Assembly (NCBI GenBank): GCA_029260315.1
Contig: JAJDDM010000142.1
Span: forward strand, 1 to 36,780
Direction: 5' to 3'
Length of the DNA: 36,780 nucleotides
Source: Phycisphaerales bacterium
Lineage (GTDB): Bacteria > Planctomycetota > Phycisphaerae > Phycisphaerales > UBA1924
This document shows positions 15,002 to 23,233 of this stretch, one piece after another; position 1 is the first letter of the stretch; every line of letters starts with the position of its first letter. Under the pieces are notes generated by a model, which made no database searches, was not told the origin of the DNA, and worked only from the letters and a program-made list of their open reading frames with translations. The translations under genes were made by a program, and so were the position numbers.

Positions 15002-16171
15002 ATGCGCGACCAACGCCTCGACAAGCTCGCCGACGTGCTCGTCCGCTATTCGACCGAAGTGAAGCGGGGCGATCTGGTAGGCATCACCGGCGATCCGATC
15101 GCGATGCCGCTGATCGAGGCGACCTACGAGGCGGTCCTGCGGGTCGGCGGACACCCGTTCTTCAAGCCGCGCTGCGACTCGCTGGACGATATCAAGTTCT
15201 CGATCGCGAATGACGAGCAGCTCGCCTACTTCCCGCAGATCGAGATGGACTACATCAACAGCATCGACGTCCACATCGGCTTCTGGGCCGAGACGAACAC
15301 CCGCTCCAAGTCCGGCGTCGATCCCAAGCGCCTCGCCATCGCTCAGCAGTCCTCCAAGGCGTACATGGCCCGATTCCTCGATCGCGTCGCGGAGAAGGAG
15401 CTTCGATGGGTCGGCACGCTCTTTCCCACGCTCGCCAGCGCCCAGGACGGCGAGATGAGCCTGCGAGACTACGAAGAGTTCGTGTTTCGCGCGGGGTACC
15501 TGCACCTGGACGACCCCGCCGCGATGTGGCGCCAGATCCAGCAGCGCCAGGAACGCGTCCGCGAGTGGCTCCAGACCAGGCACGAGCTGCATTTCCAGGT
15601 CGCACCGCACGATGGACACGACGGCACCGACCTGCGCGTCAACGCCGATCCCGCAAAGAGCGTCTGGATCAACTGCGCCGGCGATCAGAACTTCCCCGAC
15701 GGCGAGGTCTTCACCGCGCCCCAGGGCGCCGACGGGCACGTCAACTACACCTTCCCGGCGGTCTACCGCGGGCGCGAGGTCGAGGGCGTGCGCCTGGCGT
15801 TCAAGGATGGGCGCGTGACCGACGCCATCGCACGCAAGAACGAGGCGTTCCTCATCGAGATGCTCGACCAGGACGACGGCGCACGCAACCTCGGCGAGAT
15901 CGCCATCGGCACCAACTATGCCATCAAGGACTTCACCCGCAACACGCTGTTCGATGAGAAGATCGGCGGCACGTTCCACGCCGCCGTCGGCGCCGCCTAC
16001 CCCGAGAGCGGCGGCAACAACCAATCCGCCCTGCACTGGGACATGGTCTGCGAGCTGCGCGAGCGCAACGGCTCGCCCGGCGGCACGATCGCCGCCGACG
16101 GCGAGGTGTTCCACCAGAACGGCGCGTTCCTGCAAGACGGCTGGCCCAGCGACACAGAGCCGCGTGCGTAA
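15002..16171 (+). CDS. M29-family aminopeptidase (AmpS/aminopeptidase T type)
   Basis: A 389-residue enzyme. The C-terminal metal site is clear: FPDGEVFTAP near residue 235, KNEAFL near 280, LGEIAIGTN near 298, then GGTFHAAVGAAYPESGG and SALHWDMV near 320-350, which hold the Glu, His, Tyr and Asp ligands of the family. It would remove N-terminal residues from peptides in the cytosol using two metal ions. The ATG is preceded by GGAGAGG. TAGCAT at 14934-14939 may be its -10 box. The stop codon and last four codons (EPRA) lie inside a repeat arm at 16157-16175. Confidence 0.92.
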   Translation: MRDQRLDKLADVLVRYSTEVKRGDLVGITGDPIAMPLIEATYEAVLRVGGHPFFKPRCDSLDDIKFSIANDEQLAYFPQIEMDYINSIDVHIGFWAETNTRSKSGVDPKRLAIAQQSSKAYMARFLDRVAEKELRWVGTLFPTLASAQDGEMSLRDYEEFVFRAGYLHLDDPAAMWRQIQQRQERVREWLQTRHELHFQVAPHDGHDGTDLRVNADPAKSVWINCAGDQNFPDGEVFTAPQGADGHVNYTFPAVYRGREVEGVRLAFKDGRVTDAIARKNEAFLIEMLDQDDGARNLGEIAIGTNYAIKDFTRNTLFDEKIGGTFHAAVGAAYPESGGNNQSALHWDMVCELRERNGSPGGTIAADGEVFHQNGAFLQDGWPSDTEPRA

Positions 16172-16287
16172 GCACGCGAACCGACGACGCCCCGGCACCA
16201 CCGGCGTTTAGCCGGACCGAAGCCGCCCAACGCGACATCCTCGTTCCACTTTGAAGCACAAGGCTCATGTGCTCACGCACGCGGCTC
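16157..16287. repeat. Paired inverted hairpin repeat between convergent genes
   Basis: GAGCCGCGTGCGTAAGCAC at 16157-16175 recurs inverted with one mismatch at 16269-16287. The left arm is itself a hairpin (GCGTGC, GTAA-type loop, GCACGC). The centre holds another hairpin, CCGGC-GTTTA-GCCGG at 16201-16215. The layout, two folded arms in inverted orientation around a different centre, is the same as in the composite L/R element. It covers the whole gap between the M29 peptidase and the DUF2007-like gene and supplies the peptidase stop codon. Confidence 0.75.
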
Positions 16288-16289
16288 CG

Positions 16290-16727
16290 TTACGGCACGG
16301 TGTTCCGCAGCGCCGACATCACCAGCAGCACCCCCAGCAGCACGAGCATCATGCCCAGCACCAGCAGCACGAGGCGCGAAATGGACCTATCGATGGCTCC
16401 CGGCTCGCCCGGCGGCGTCTCCGGCTCGCCCAGATCAACCTCGTCCCAGTCGAGATCAACCGACTCCTCGCGGGTGTTCTTGAGCGCCGCCCGCGCCAAC
16501 TCCAGATCCTGGCGGCGCACCTGCACACGGATCGGATTCGTGACCGAGATCATCGCGCTCAGCGTCCTGCCCGTGGCGCTGAAGACCCACGCCGGGATCC
16601 CCTCGGCCTCCAGCGCCTTGACGATCACCTCGCCCTCGAAGTCGGTCGTCACGGCCATCAGGTCCACCAGGATGTCAGGATCCTTCTCGATCGCGTCGCT
16701 CCTCGGCCGGGCGTCGGCCTCAGTCAT
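16290..16727 (-). CDS. DUF2007-like protein with C-terminal membrane anchor
   Basis: A 145-residue protein. The segment LMAVTTDFEGEVIVKALEAEGIPAWVFSATG near residues 22-52 resembles the small DUF2007 signal-transducing domain. An acidic linker and one C-terminal transmembrane helix follow (LVLLVLGMMLVLLGVLLVM). The ATG at 16727 overlaps a TATCAT sequence that could be the -10 box; if so, translation may start at the internal ATG of MAVTT instead. The function is unknown. It follows the pseudopilin gene but is separated from it by a terminator. Confidence 0.65.
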   Translation of the reverse strand: MTEADARPRSDAIEKDPDILVDLMAVTTDFEGEVIVKALEAEGIPAWVFSATGRTLSAMISVTNPIRVQVRRQDLELARAALKNTREESVDLDWDEVDLGEPETPPGEPGAIDRSISRLVLLVLGMMLVLLGVLLVMSALRNTVP

Positions 16728-16800
16728 GATAGGACGCGCCCTCGTTCTCACTCCCGTCCAGCCCGCCGCGCGGCGGCTTCCTTCCGCCGATCGCGGAGCG

Positions 16801-16839
16801 TTACAAGAAAACGCCGGCGACGCTCTCGCGCCGCCGGCC
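16801..16839 (-). terminator. Intrinsic terminator after the pseudopilin gene
   Basis: On the minus strand GCCGGCG and its complement CGCCGGC enclose a 13-base loop and are followed by GTTTTCTTGT. It stands about 30 bases after the pseudopilin stop codon. Confidence 0.7.
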
Positions 16840-16870
16840 GTGCGTTCCAAACGAGCTCAGACTCGCCAAC

Positions 16871-17884
16871 TCAGTCGTAGAACACCTCCAACCCCACGTC
16901 GCTCACGCCGTCGACGACACTCCCGCCGATCCGATCCGAGTACGATCGCAGGAAGGCGTTGAGATTGTCGCTCTGCGCATCGAGGCGAACCTCACTGTCG
17001 GGCTCACCCGTCGCGTCGTCCTCGTTCACGAACAGGTTGTCCGCACGCACGCCGAGGCTGGTGAACGTGAACGGCAGATCCTCGAGATCGGGGCGGGTCT
17101 CGAAGATGACGCGGTTGTCCTGGTAGGCGATATTGCCCTCCCACTTCGATCGGCTGCCGTGGATCAGCAGGGTGTTGCTCATCTCGCCGACGGGCTTGGA
17201 GTAGTCGTCGGCGACCTCATGGGTCTCGTCGAGCAGCTCCCAATCGCCCTTTCGGCCTCGCGTCCAACTCGCCCCGCGATTGCCGAGCACGGCCTGGCTG
17301 GCCGAGTAGGTATCGCGCCAGGTGGAGTCCTTGCGACGCCCGAACGGCGGCGTGTGCGCGTACGAGAACGAGCCCTCGTCGCCTTCCTGCTGATCGCCGA
17401 TGGCGCTGTCGCGCGGCGTGGCGCGGAACGCCGGGTCCCAGAGAGCCTTGCTCGGGTCCGCCGCGGCGGCGGGCTCGTCGATCTGGTAGTTCTCGTACTC
17501 AATGATGGGCCCCTGCTCGGCGGGGCTGATCAACATCTCGAGCGGCACCAAGCCGTTGTAGATCATGAGCGAGAAGATGTTGCGCGTGCTGTCGAACTCG
17601 AACGCCTGAGAGGCATCATCGCCCTGCCCGACGTCGACCGTCGTGCCCTCGGGGTCCATCAGGCTGGGAAGCGGGAATCGCTCGTCGTTCTGGAGGGCCC
17701 ATTGGACCATCGATTGGTGGATGCCGCGGATTTGCGAAGAGTCCTTCAAGTGACGGACTCCGCGGTGGCTCCCGTGCCCATAGATTGGCAAGAACATGGC
17801 CACAATGAGCACGATGATGAGGACAACAACGAACGCCTCAATCACAGTAAACCCCCGTTCTCGAAACCGACCCTGATTCGACAT
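16871..17884 (-). CDS. Type II secretion pseudopilin-like protein
   Basis: A 337-residue protein with a class III prepilin leader: MSNQGRFRERGFTVIEAFVV, in which peptidase would cut after Gly11 and Glu at +5 is present, followed by a hydrophobic helix to about residue 32. The rest is a large polar domain with Asp-rich loops and no recognised domain. Many planctomycetes carry numerous such pilin-like secreted proteins. The ATG at 17884 has an AAGGAG site 7 bases upstream. The gene is monocistronic by its own terminator. Confidence 0.8.
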   Translation of the reverse strand: MSNQGRFRERGFTVIEAFVVVLIIVLIVAMFLPIYGHGSHRGVRHLKDSSQIRGIHQSMVQWALQNDERFPLPSLMDPEGTTVDVGQGDDASQAFEFDSTRNIFSLMIYNGLVPLEMLISPAEQGPIIEYENYQIDEPAAAADPSKALWDPAFRATPRDSAIGDQQEGDEGSFSYAHTPPFGRRKDSTWRDTYSASQAVLGNRGASWTRGRKGDWELLDETHEVADDYSKPVGEMSNTLLIHGSRSKWEGNIAYQDNRVIFETRPDLEDLPFTFTSLGVRADNLFVNEDDATGEPDSEVRLDAQSDNLNAFLRSYSDRIGGSVVDGVSDVGLEVFYD

Positions 17885-18125
17885 GGCAGACTCCTTCAAA
17901 TGACACCGCAATCGCGGCATGCATATCCGCCCCACGGCGGGGCGTGGACAGACAATCGGCGCGGCCCGCGTTGTCCGCGAGCGCAGCCAAACCATGTCCG
18001 ATCCGGTCTGAAATCTCGACCACCCACGAGAGTCAATCGCCCCCGGAGAACCCGGAGTCGCTCAAGTACCTGTCCGACGCCAATCGCCCACCCGGTTGCA
18101 CGTTTTCAGGGAATCTCCGCCACCC

Positions 18126-18187
18126 GTGCCACCGACCGCTGCTTTGAGCGGTCGGTGCGCTGTGCCACTGGTGGCTTGCCCACCAGT
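18126..18187 (+). repeat. Two GTGC-headed hairpins in tandem
   Basis: The first hairpin (18126-18157) is GTGC followed by an 11-base perfect stem CACCGACCGCT with loop GCTTTG. The second (18162-18187) is GTGC followed by an 8-base stem ACTGGTGG with loop CTTGC. The first belongs to the family also seen at 27639-27724 and 33816-33847. The whole gap 17885-18384 between the divergent pseudopilin and ribD genes holds these hairpins, the composite element at 18217-18324 and otherwise only upstream leader sequence. Confidence 0.85.
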
Positions 18188-18216
18188 CGTTGCACGTCCC
18201 TGGAAAACATCAACGG

Positions 18217-18324
18217 GTGCCGTGGTCTGAGCGAGTCTTCGAGCGAAGGCCACGTCGGCACGCACGTCACGTCATCGTTCCACAAGCGCGGCGTTCGTCG
18301 CAAAGCCTCCTCACACCACGGCAC
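18217..18324 (+). repeat. Composite L/R hairpin element, copy 2
   Basis: A 108-base copy in the same orientation as copy 1. The L arm (from 18217) is intact; the R arm has lost part of its inner stem and has one changed base in the terminal motif. The unique centre is short, about 36 bases. It lies upstream of ribD. Confidence 0.88.
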
Positions 18325-18384
18325 CGGCCTTTCCGCAAATCTATCATGCCCCGCGCGCCGATCCGACGATGCTCGTCGCCTCTC

Positions 18385-19587
18385 ATGGATTCGCACGCAC
18401 AGTTCGACGAGGAGCCCCGCGTGCGAGAGCGCTGCGCCAGCGAGGATCGACGCTTCCTCGACATCGCCGGACGCATCGCCCTGCGCGGCTTGGGCGACGT
18501 CGAGCCCAACCCCTGCGTCGGCTGCGTCATCGTCAAGGATGGCGTCGTCATCGGCATGGGCCATCACCGCAGCTTCGGCGGGCCCCACGCCGAGCGCGAG
18601 GCATTAGCCGCCTGCCAGGCCCGCGGGCTCGACCCGCGCGGCGCGACCATGTACGTCACCCTCGAGCCCTGCGCCCACGTCGGCAAGCAGCCGCCCTGCA
18701 CCGAGGCAATCTTCAAGAGCGGCGTCGCCCGCGTCGTCTACGCCCGCCCCGACCCCCACTCACTCAGCGGCGACGGCGCACGCATCCTCAACAGCGCCGG
18801 GGTGCTCAGCGAATGCTGCAACGCCAGCGCTCTCGCGCGCCTGGCCGCCGACGCCTTCATCAAGCGCACCCAGACCGGCCTGCCATGGGTCATCGCCAAG
18901 TGGGCCCAGACGATCGACGGGCGCATCGCCACCCGCTCCGGCGAGAGCCAGTGGATCTCCAACGAACTCTCCCGCGCCCGCGTCCATCGACTGCGCGCCC
19001 GCGTCGATGTCATCCTCACCGGCCTCGGCACCGTCGTCGCCGACGACCCCATGCTCAACGCCCGCGTCCCTACGCGCGTCCGGCGAATCGCCCGGCGGGT
19101 CGTCGTTGACACCCATCTGGAAACCCCCGAGGACGCCGCGATCGTGCGGACCGCCCGCGAGTACCCCACCTCGATCGCCTGCGCCAAGGAGATGGCCGTC
19201 GCCGAGGTCGTCACCGATCGGCGCTCCCGCCTCGAAGCCGCGGGCGTCGAGATCATCGGCGTGCCCACCCCCCTCAACGGGCGCGTCGATCTGGAGCTTC
19301 TGCTGCGGGCCCTGGTCGATCGCTACGACGCGACCAACGTGATGATCGAGGCCGGCCCGGGCCTGCTCGGCTCGCTCTTCGCCCTCGGCCTCGTCGACGA
19401 GGCCATCGTCTACATCGCCCCGATCCTGCTGGGCGATGATGAGGCCCGCAGCGCCGCCGCAGGGCGTGCCGTCGAGTCCCTGCGCGACGCTCGCCGATTC
19501 CGCCTCGCTCGGACCAAGCGCCTTCAGAGCGACCTCGAGCTGACCTATTCCCGCATCCGCGACGCCGACAGCTCTTCGAGCACATGA
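18385..19587 (+). CDS. ribD: Bifunctional riboflavin biosynthesis protein RibD
   Basis: A 400-residue fusion of a pyrimidine deaminase and a reductase, catalysing the second and third steps of riboflavin synthesis. The deaminase zinc site is PHAEREAL near residue 70 and LEPCAHVGKQPPC near residue 95. The NADPH-dependent reductase starts near residue 165 with PWVIAKWAQTIDGRIAT and includes GLGTVVADDPMLNAR and EAGPGLLGS. The ATG at 18385 (MDSHAQ) is preferred; a second in-frame ATG at 18346 overlaps a TATCAT sequence that may be a -10 box. The 3' end overlaps the convergent lipB by 43 bases. Confidence 0.93.
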   Translation: MDSHAQFDEEPRVRERCASEDRRFLDIAGRIALRGLGDVEPNPCVGCVIVKDGVVIGMGHHRSFGGPHAEREALAACQARGLDPRGATMYVTLEPCAHVGKQPPCTEAIFKSGVARVVYARPDPHSLSGDGARILNSAGVLSECCNASALARLAADAFIKRTQTGLPWVIAKWAQTIDGRIATRSGESQWISNELSRARVHRLRARVDVILTGLGTVVADDPMLNARVPTRVRRIARRVVVDTHLETPEDAAIVRTAREYPTSIACAKEMAVAEVVTDRRSRLEAAGVEIIGVPTPLNGRVDLELLLRALVDRYDATNVMIEAGPGLLGSLFALGLVDEAIVYIAPILLGDDEARSAAAGRAVESLRDARRFRLARTKRLQSDLELTYSRIRDADSSSST

Positions 19588-20237
19588 CGCGCGACCGCCG
19601 ACCCTGCTGCGCGCATGGAAGGACATCGTTCGCCCAACCGCTCGCGCATGCTCGTCACCGCCCGCCCCGTGAGCCCGCACGGCACGATCAGCGAGAAATG
19701 CCCGAGATCCGGGTCGACGTTGAGTGCCAGGCCATGCATCGTGACCCAGCGCTGCACGCGGATCCCGATCGCGGCGATCTTGGCATGGGGCTCCTCCGGT
19801 GCATCCGTCGAGCCAACCCAGACGCCCGTCGCCTTGGGGTCGCAGATCCCCTTCAGCCCGAACTCGTCCAAGGCCGCGATGATCGCCCGTTCCAGCAGCC
19901 TCAGATAGTCCACCAGGCGGATGCCCAGGCGTTCGAGATCGAGGATCGGATAGCAGACGACCTGACCGGGCCCGTGATAAGTAATGTCCCCGCCCCGATC
20001 GGTCTCCTCGATCGCGATGTCTCGCCGGGCCAGGTCCTCGCGATCGGCGAGCAGGTTCGCCCCCCGTCTCGCCTTGGCGCTCATCGTGATGACCGGATCG
20101 TGCTCGACCAGCAGGATCGTGCCCGGCGCAGAGCCCACCTCCCGGCGTCCGGCGAGGACGCGCCGGTGGTGCTCGCGCTGGATCGCGAGGGCCTCGGCGT
20201 ACGCCATGCGGCCCAAATCGACGGTCGGGATCTCCAT
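19545..20237 (-). CDS. lipB: Lipoyl(octanoyl) transferase LipB
   Basis: A 230-residue enzyme that moves octanoyl from acyl carrier protein to lipoyl domains. Family blocks are present in order: GTILLVEHDPVITM near residue 40, RGGDITYHGPGQVVCYPILDL near residue 82, AKIAAIGIRVQRWVTMHGLALNV near residue 134 with the catalytic Lys, and PCGLTGRAVTSM near residue 175 with the catalytic Cys. The gene is convergent with ribD and overlaps its end, and is divergent from lpxA. It supports lipoate-dependent dehydrogenases, linking to the TCA-cycle genes only through general metabolism. Confidence 0.95.
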   Translation of the reverse strand: MEIPTVDLGRMAYAEALAIQREHHRRVLAGRREVGSAPGTILLVEHDPVITMSAKARRGANLLADREDLARRDIAIEETDRGGDITYHGPGQVVCYPILDLERLGIRLVDYLRLLERAIIAALDEFGLKGICDPKATGVWVGSTDAPEEPHAKIAAIGIRVQRWVTMHGLALNVDPDLGHFSLIVPCGLTGRAVTSMRERLGERCPSMRAAGSAVARHVLEELSASRMRE

Positions 20238-20268
20238 TGGCAGATGCTAGCGGGTCCCGGATCGACGC

Positions 20269-20274
20269 TACCAT
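20269..20274 (+). promoter_or_regulatory. -10 box of lpxA, leaderless type
   Basis: TACCAT ends 7 bases before the ATG at 20282. It overlaps an alternative ATG at 20273, which makes the downstream start more likely. Confidence 0.45.
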
Positions 20275-20281
20275 GAGCCCC

Positions 20282-21166
20282 ATGGCGAAGATCCACCCCA
20301 CGGCGATCGTCGACTCCCAGGCGCAGCTCGCCGACGGCGTCGAGATCGGCCCCCACTGCATCATCGAGGGTCCCGTCAAGCTGGGCGAGGGCGTGCGCAT
20401 CATCGCCCAGGCGCATCTTCTCGGACCTTTGGAGGTCGGCGAGGGCACGATCATCTGGCCGTTCGCCGTGCTCGGGCGCGAGCCCCAGGACGTCAAGTTC
20501 AAGACCGGCGACCCGACGGCGGGCGTCGTGATCGGGCGCGAGTGCCTGATCCGCGAGCACGCGACGGTCCACGCCTCGACCCGCCAGGACCGCCCGACGC
20601 GCGTCGGCGATCGCGTCTTCATGATGCAGGGCTCGCACGTCGGACACGACGCGCAGATCAGCGATCGCGTGGTGCTGGTCAACGGGGCGCTCATCGGCGG
20701 GCACGCGGAGATCCACGAGCTCTCGAATCTGGGCGGCAACGCGGGCGTCCACCAGTTCGCACGGGTCGGGCGCGTGGCGATGCTGACCGGCAACATGGGG
20801 ATCAGCCGAGACGTGCTGCCCTACTGCACCTGCCGGGCCCGCAATCGCATGGCGGGGATCAACTCGATCGGCATGCGCCGCGCGGGGTACGCTCGCGAGG
20901 ATATCCGGGCGACACAGATGGCGTTTCGCGAGCTGATTCGCCCGTCGTTGCCGCAGGGCGAGGTGCTCTCGGAGCTGGATCGGCGGAGCGCGAGCTGCGA
21001 GCCGCTGGCGGACATGGCCCGGTTCATCCGCGAGAGCAAACGCGGCATTTGTGCGAGCGAGAACGCGCCGCCGCCGGGGTTCGGCGCGTGGATGCGCGGG
21101 CACGACGCGCTGGATCCGGAGATCTCCGAGATGGCGATGCTCGGCGAGGCGCAGGACCGCGAGTAG
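20282..21166 (+). CDS. lpxA: Acyl-ACP--UDP-N-acetylglucosamine O-acyltransferase LpxA
   Basis: A 294-residue left-handed beta-helix enzyme that performs the first step of lipid A synthesis. It opens with MAKIHPTAIVDSQAQLADGVEIG, shows hexapeptide repeats through about residue 190 and has the catalytic His in GSHVGHDAQISD near residue 120. GNAGVHQFARVGRVAMLTG is the usual substrate region. The C-terminal helical domain is somewhat longer than in E. coli (262 residues). The protein implies an outer membrane with lipid A. It heads a run of plus-strand genes through aroB. Confidence 0.93.
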   Translation: MAKIHPTAIVDSQAQLADGVEIGPHCIIEGPVKLGEGVRIIAQAHLLGPLEVGEGTIIWPFAVLGREPQDVKFKTGDPTAGVVIGRECLIREHATVHASTRQDRPTRVGDRVFMMQGSHVGHDAQISDRVVLVNGALIGGHAEIHELSNLGGNAGVHQFARVGRVAMLTGNMGISRDVLPYCTCRARNRMAGINSIGMRRAGYAREDIRATQMAFRELIRPSLPQGEVLSELDRRSASCEPLADMARFIRESKRGICASENAPPPGFGAWMRGHDALDPEISEMAMLGEAQDRE

Positions 21167-21221
21167 GTATTCCTGGACCGATCGGACGGACTCGATCGGG
21201 TGCGTGGACGGAGGCAAACGG

Positions 21222-22073
21222 ATGGCCAGCGCAGCGTTCGGCCCGAGCGATGGAGCGACCCGGGCCCGCCTCAGCGTGCTCGCCAGCGGATCCAGCGGCA
21301 ACTGCAGCGCGATCGAGTTCCGCAGGCGTGACGGCTCGCGCCGCTTGGCGCTGGTCGATCTGGGTCTGAGCCCAAGGCGAACCCAGAAGCTGCTGCACGA
21401 GCGCGGCGTGAGCCTCAGCGAGGTGACCGACGCCTTCGTGACACACTTCGATCGCGACCACTTCCACGCGGGCTGGGCCGCGCGCGAGCACCTGCCGTTT
21501 GCGATCCACGTCCACGAACGCCACGAGGTCTGGGCGCGCCGGTGCGGGCTTGCGCCCAAGCGGATGTCGCTCTTCGACGGGCCGTTCATGCCCATGCCCG
21601 GCGTGCGGACCTCGACCAGCGAGGAGTTCCACGACGAGATGGGCGTCATCGCCTACCGGTTCGATATCTCCTCGGGCGCGTCGCTGGGCTACGCGACCGA
21701 CCTGGGCTCTGTGACCAGCGATCTGATCGACCTGCTGCACAAAGTGAGCGTGCTCGCGATCGAGTCCAACTACTGCCCGAAGCTCCAGGAGGCCTCGCCC
21801 CGCCCGGCCTTCCTTAAACGCCGGATCATGGGCGGCGCGGGGCATCTGAGCAACCAGCAGGCGGCCCACGCGACGGAACTCATCGAGCCGCGCGACCACG
21901 TCGTGCTGATGCACCTCTCGCGCGATTGCAACGCTCCCGGCGTCGCCCAGGCGGCGCACGACGGGCGTCCCTACGCGCTCAGCGTGCCGGCGCACGGCGA
22001 GGGGACCGACTGGATCGACGCGCCGCCCGATCGACCGGCGGTGCGGACTCCCTCGGCCGAGTTGCATGTCTGA
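21222..22073 (+). CDS. YycJ/WalJ-type metallo-beta-lactamase-fold hydrolase
   Basis: A 283-residue protein. It starts RLSVLASGSSGNCSAIEF, the standard opening of this family, then shows GHLSNQQAA near residue 212 and the C-terminal block VVLMHLSRDCN near residue 232. ESNYCPKLQ is also typical. The main metal motif reads THFDRDHFHA instead of THxHxDH, so the second His is Asp. Family members are probably nucleases or exonucleases; the substrate here is not known. The ATG has a GGAGG site 8 bases upstream. Its last 8 bases overlap the methyltransferase start, indicating translational coupling. Confidence 0.85.
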   Translation: MASAAFGPSDGATRARLSVLASGSSGNCSAIEFRRRDGSRRLALVDLGLSPRRTQKLLHERGVSLSEVTDAFVTHFDRDHFHAGWAAREHLPFAIHVHERHEVWARRCGLAPKRMSLFDGPFMPMPGVRTSTSEEFHDEMGVIAYRFDISSGASLGYATDLGSVTSDLIDLLHKVSVLAIESNYCPKLQEASPRPAFLKRRIMGGAGHLSNQQAAHATELIEPRDHVVLMHLSRDCNAPGVAQAAHDGRPYALSVPAHGEGTDWIDAPPDRPAVRTPSAELHV

Positions 22074-22734
22074 GGCGCCGTCGTCGCGATCGGCGAGCGA
22101 TCGGGCGGAGCAGTCGCCCAAGTCGCTGGTCGTCGCGGGCGTCCGCTATTCCCGTCGGCGGGAACGCCCGGCGTTCTTCGCCCGATCCGGCGCGTGGCTG
22201 TACGACGTGCGCTTCCCCGACGGCGAGCAGATGCGGATCCGCCCGAGCGAGTCGCGCCGCTACGACGATTTGACCGGCGACGCCCTGCCCGATGGCTTTG
22301 AGCTCATCGCAGAGACCATCCGCCCGGGCTCGCGCGTGTTCATCGCGGGCGCCGGCACGGGGCTTGCCGGCGACATCGTCGCCCACATCGTCGGCGCCAG
22401 CGGCGGGGTCGTCACCGTCGAACGCGACGGCGAATCCGTCCGCTACGCCCGCAAGCGATACGCCCGACCGAATGTCTCGGTCGAGTTCGCGTCGGGTGCG
22501 GCGCTGCAAGGCGAGGTCGAGGGCTCCTTCGATGTGACCATCTCGCTCTGCCCGCTCGCCTCGGCGATGGATTGCAAGGCAATACAGGCCAAGCTCGAGC
22601 TGCTGCGCGTGCTGCGCCCCGGCGGGCGTCTGATCGCGCCCATAGAAGATCTGAGCGAGGCCCCGCGACGCCATCGGATCGGCTGGTTCGCCTGGGTCAG
22701 TCGCAAGGACGCCCCGCCGCCCGACGAGCGTTGA
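22066..22734 (+). CDS. Class I SAM-dependent methyltransferase
   Basis: A 222-residue protein. The SAM-binding motif is VFIAGAGTGLAGDIVAHIVG near residue 88, followed by VVTVERDGESVRYARKRY, whose Glu would bind the ribose of SAM. After motif I the fold continues to a LRPGGRLIAPIEDL strand near residue 185. The N-terminal part resembles tRNA m1A58 methyltransferase-like proteins weakly; I cannot assign the substrate. The start overlaps the end of the upstream hydrolase by 8 bases. Confidence 0.75.
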   Translation: MSEAPSSRSASDRAEQSPKSLVVAGVRYSRRRERPAFFARSGAWLYDVRFPDGEQMRIRPSESRRYDDLTGDALPDGFELIAETIRPGSRVFIAGAGTGLAGDIVAHIVGASGGVVTVERDGESVRYARKRYARPNVSVEFASGAALQGEVEGSFDVTISLCPLASAMDCKAIQAKLELLRVLRPGGRLIAPIEDLSEAPRRHRIGWFAWVSRKDAPPPDER

Positions 22735-22757
22735 GCGACGAACGCCCGCCCGCGAGC

Positions 22758-22763
22758 TATCCT
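22758..22763 (+). promoter_or_regulatory. Possible -10 box of rsfS
   Basis: TATCCT lies 8 bases before the rsfS ATG with no ribosome binding site between, the same layout as at trmD, mgtE, lpxA, tyrS and the amidohydrolase. Confidence 0.35.
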
Positions 22764-22771
22764 CGATACAG

Positions 22772-23233
22772 ATGGCCCAATCTTCGGACAACACCCACGA
22801 CCCCGCCTCCCAGCGTGCCAGACTCGAGCCCAAGCCCAGCCCCGACCGTCCGCATCGCCAGAGCGATCCGCAGCGAGCCCGGGCCTTCGCGGTCGAGGTC
22901 GCCCGCCTGCTCAGCGACGACAAGTGCGAGGAGGTCGTCGTGCTCGACGTGCAGGGGCTCAGCACCGTCACCGATTTGCTCGTGATCGCGACGGGCACCT
23001 CCGGACGCCAGATGGCCTCGGCGGTCCAGCACGTCGAGGATCTGGGCGAGCGGATGGGCTTCGCGGCGTTCGGCAAGTCCGCCGACGACGCCTCGGACTG
23101 GATTCTCTGCGACTTCGTGGACGTCGTCGTCCACGTCTTCGAGCCCAACGTGCGGGCCCACTACGACCTGGAGATGATGTGGGGTGACGCCAGAAACGTT
23201 GATTGGTCGCGCACGGGGAAGACTCGCCCATGA
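22772..23233 (+). CDS. rsfS: Ribosomal silencing factor RsfS
   Basis: A 153-residue member of the RsfS/Iojap family, which binds uL14 and blocks 30S-50S joining when nutrients are scarce. The family core is visible from about residue 33: FAVEVARLLSDDKCEEVVVLDVQGLSTVTDLLVIATGTSGRQM, then SDDASDWILCDFVDVVVHVF-type sequence. The N-terminal 30 residues are polar and probably disordered. The stop overlaps the aroB start by 4 bases (ATGA). Confidence 0.93.
   Translation: MAQSSDNTHDPASQRARLEPKPSPDRPHRQSDPQRARAFAVEVARLLSDDKCEEVVVLDVQGLSTVTDLLVIATGTSGRQMASAVQHVEDLGERMGFAAFGKSADDASDWILCDFVDVVVHVFEPNVRAHYDLEMMWGDARNVDWSRTGKTRP

Noticed and set aside
18346..18384. An upstream ATG for ribD at 18346
   Set aside because: It overlaps a likely TATCAT -10 box and the added 13 residues are not typical of RibD; the ATG at 18385 is preferred, though this is not certain.
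18760..20796. A 678-codon open frame on the minus strand across ribD, lipB and lpxA
   Set aside because: It is antisense to ribD and lpxA and out of frame with lipB, all of which have clear motifs. It has no recognisable domain.
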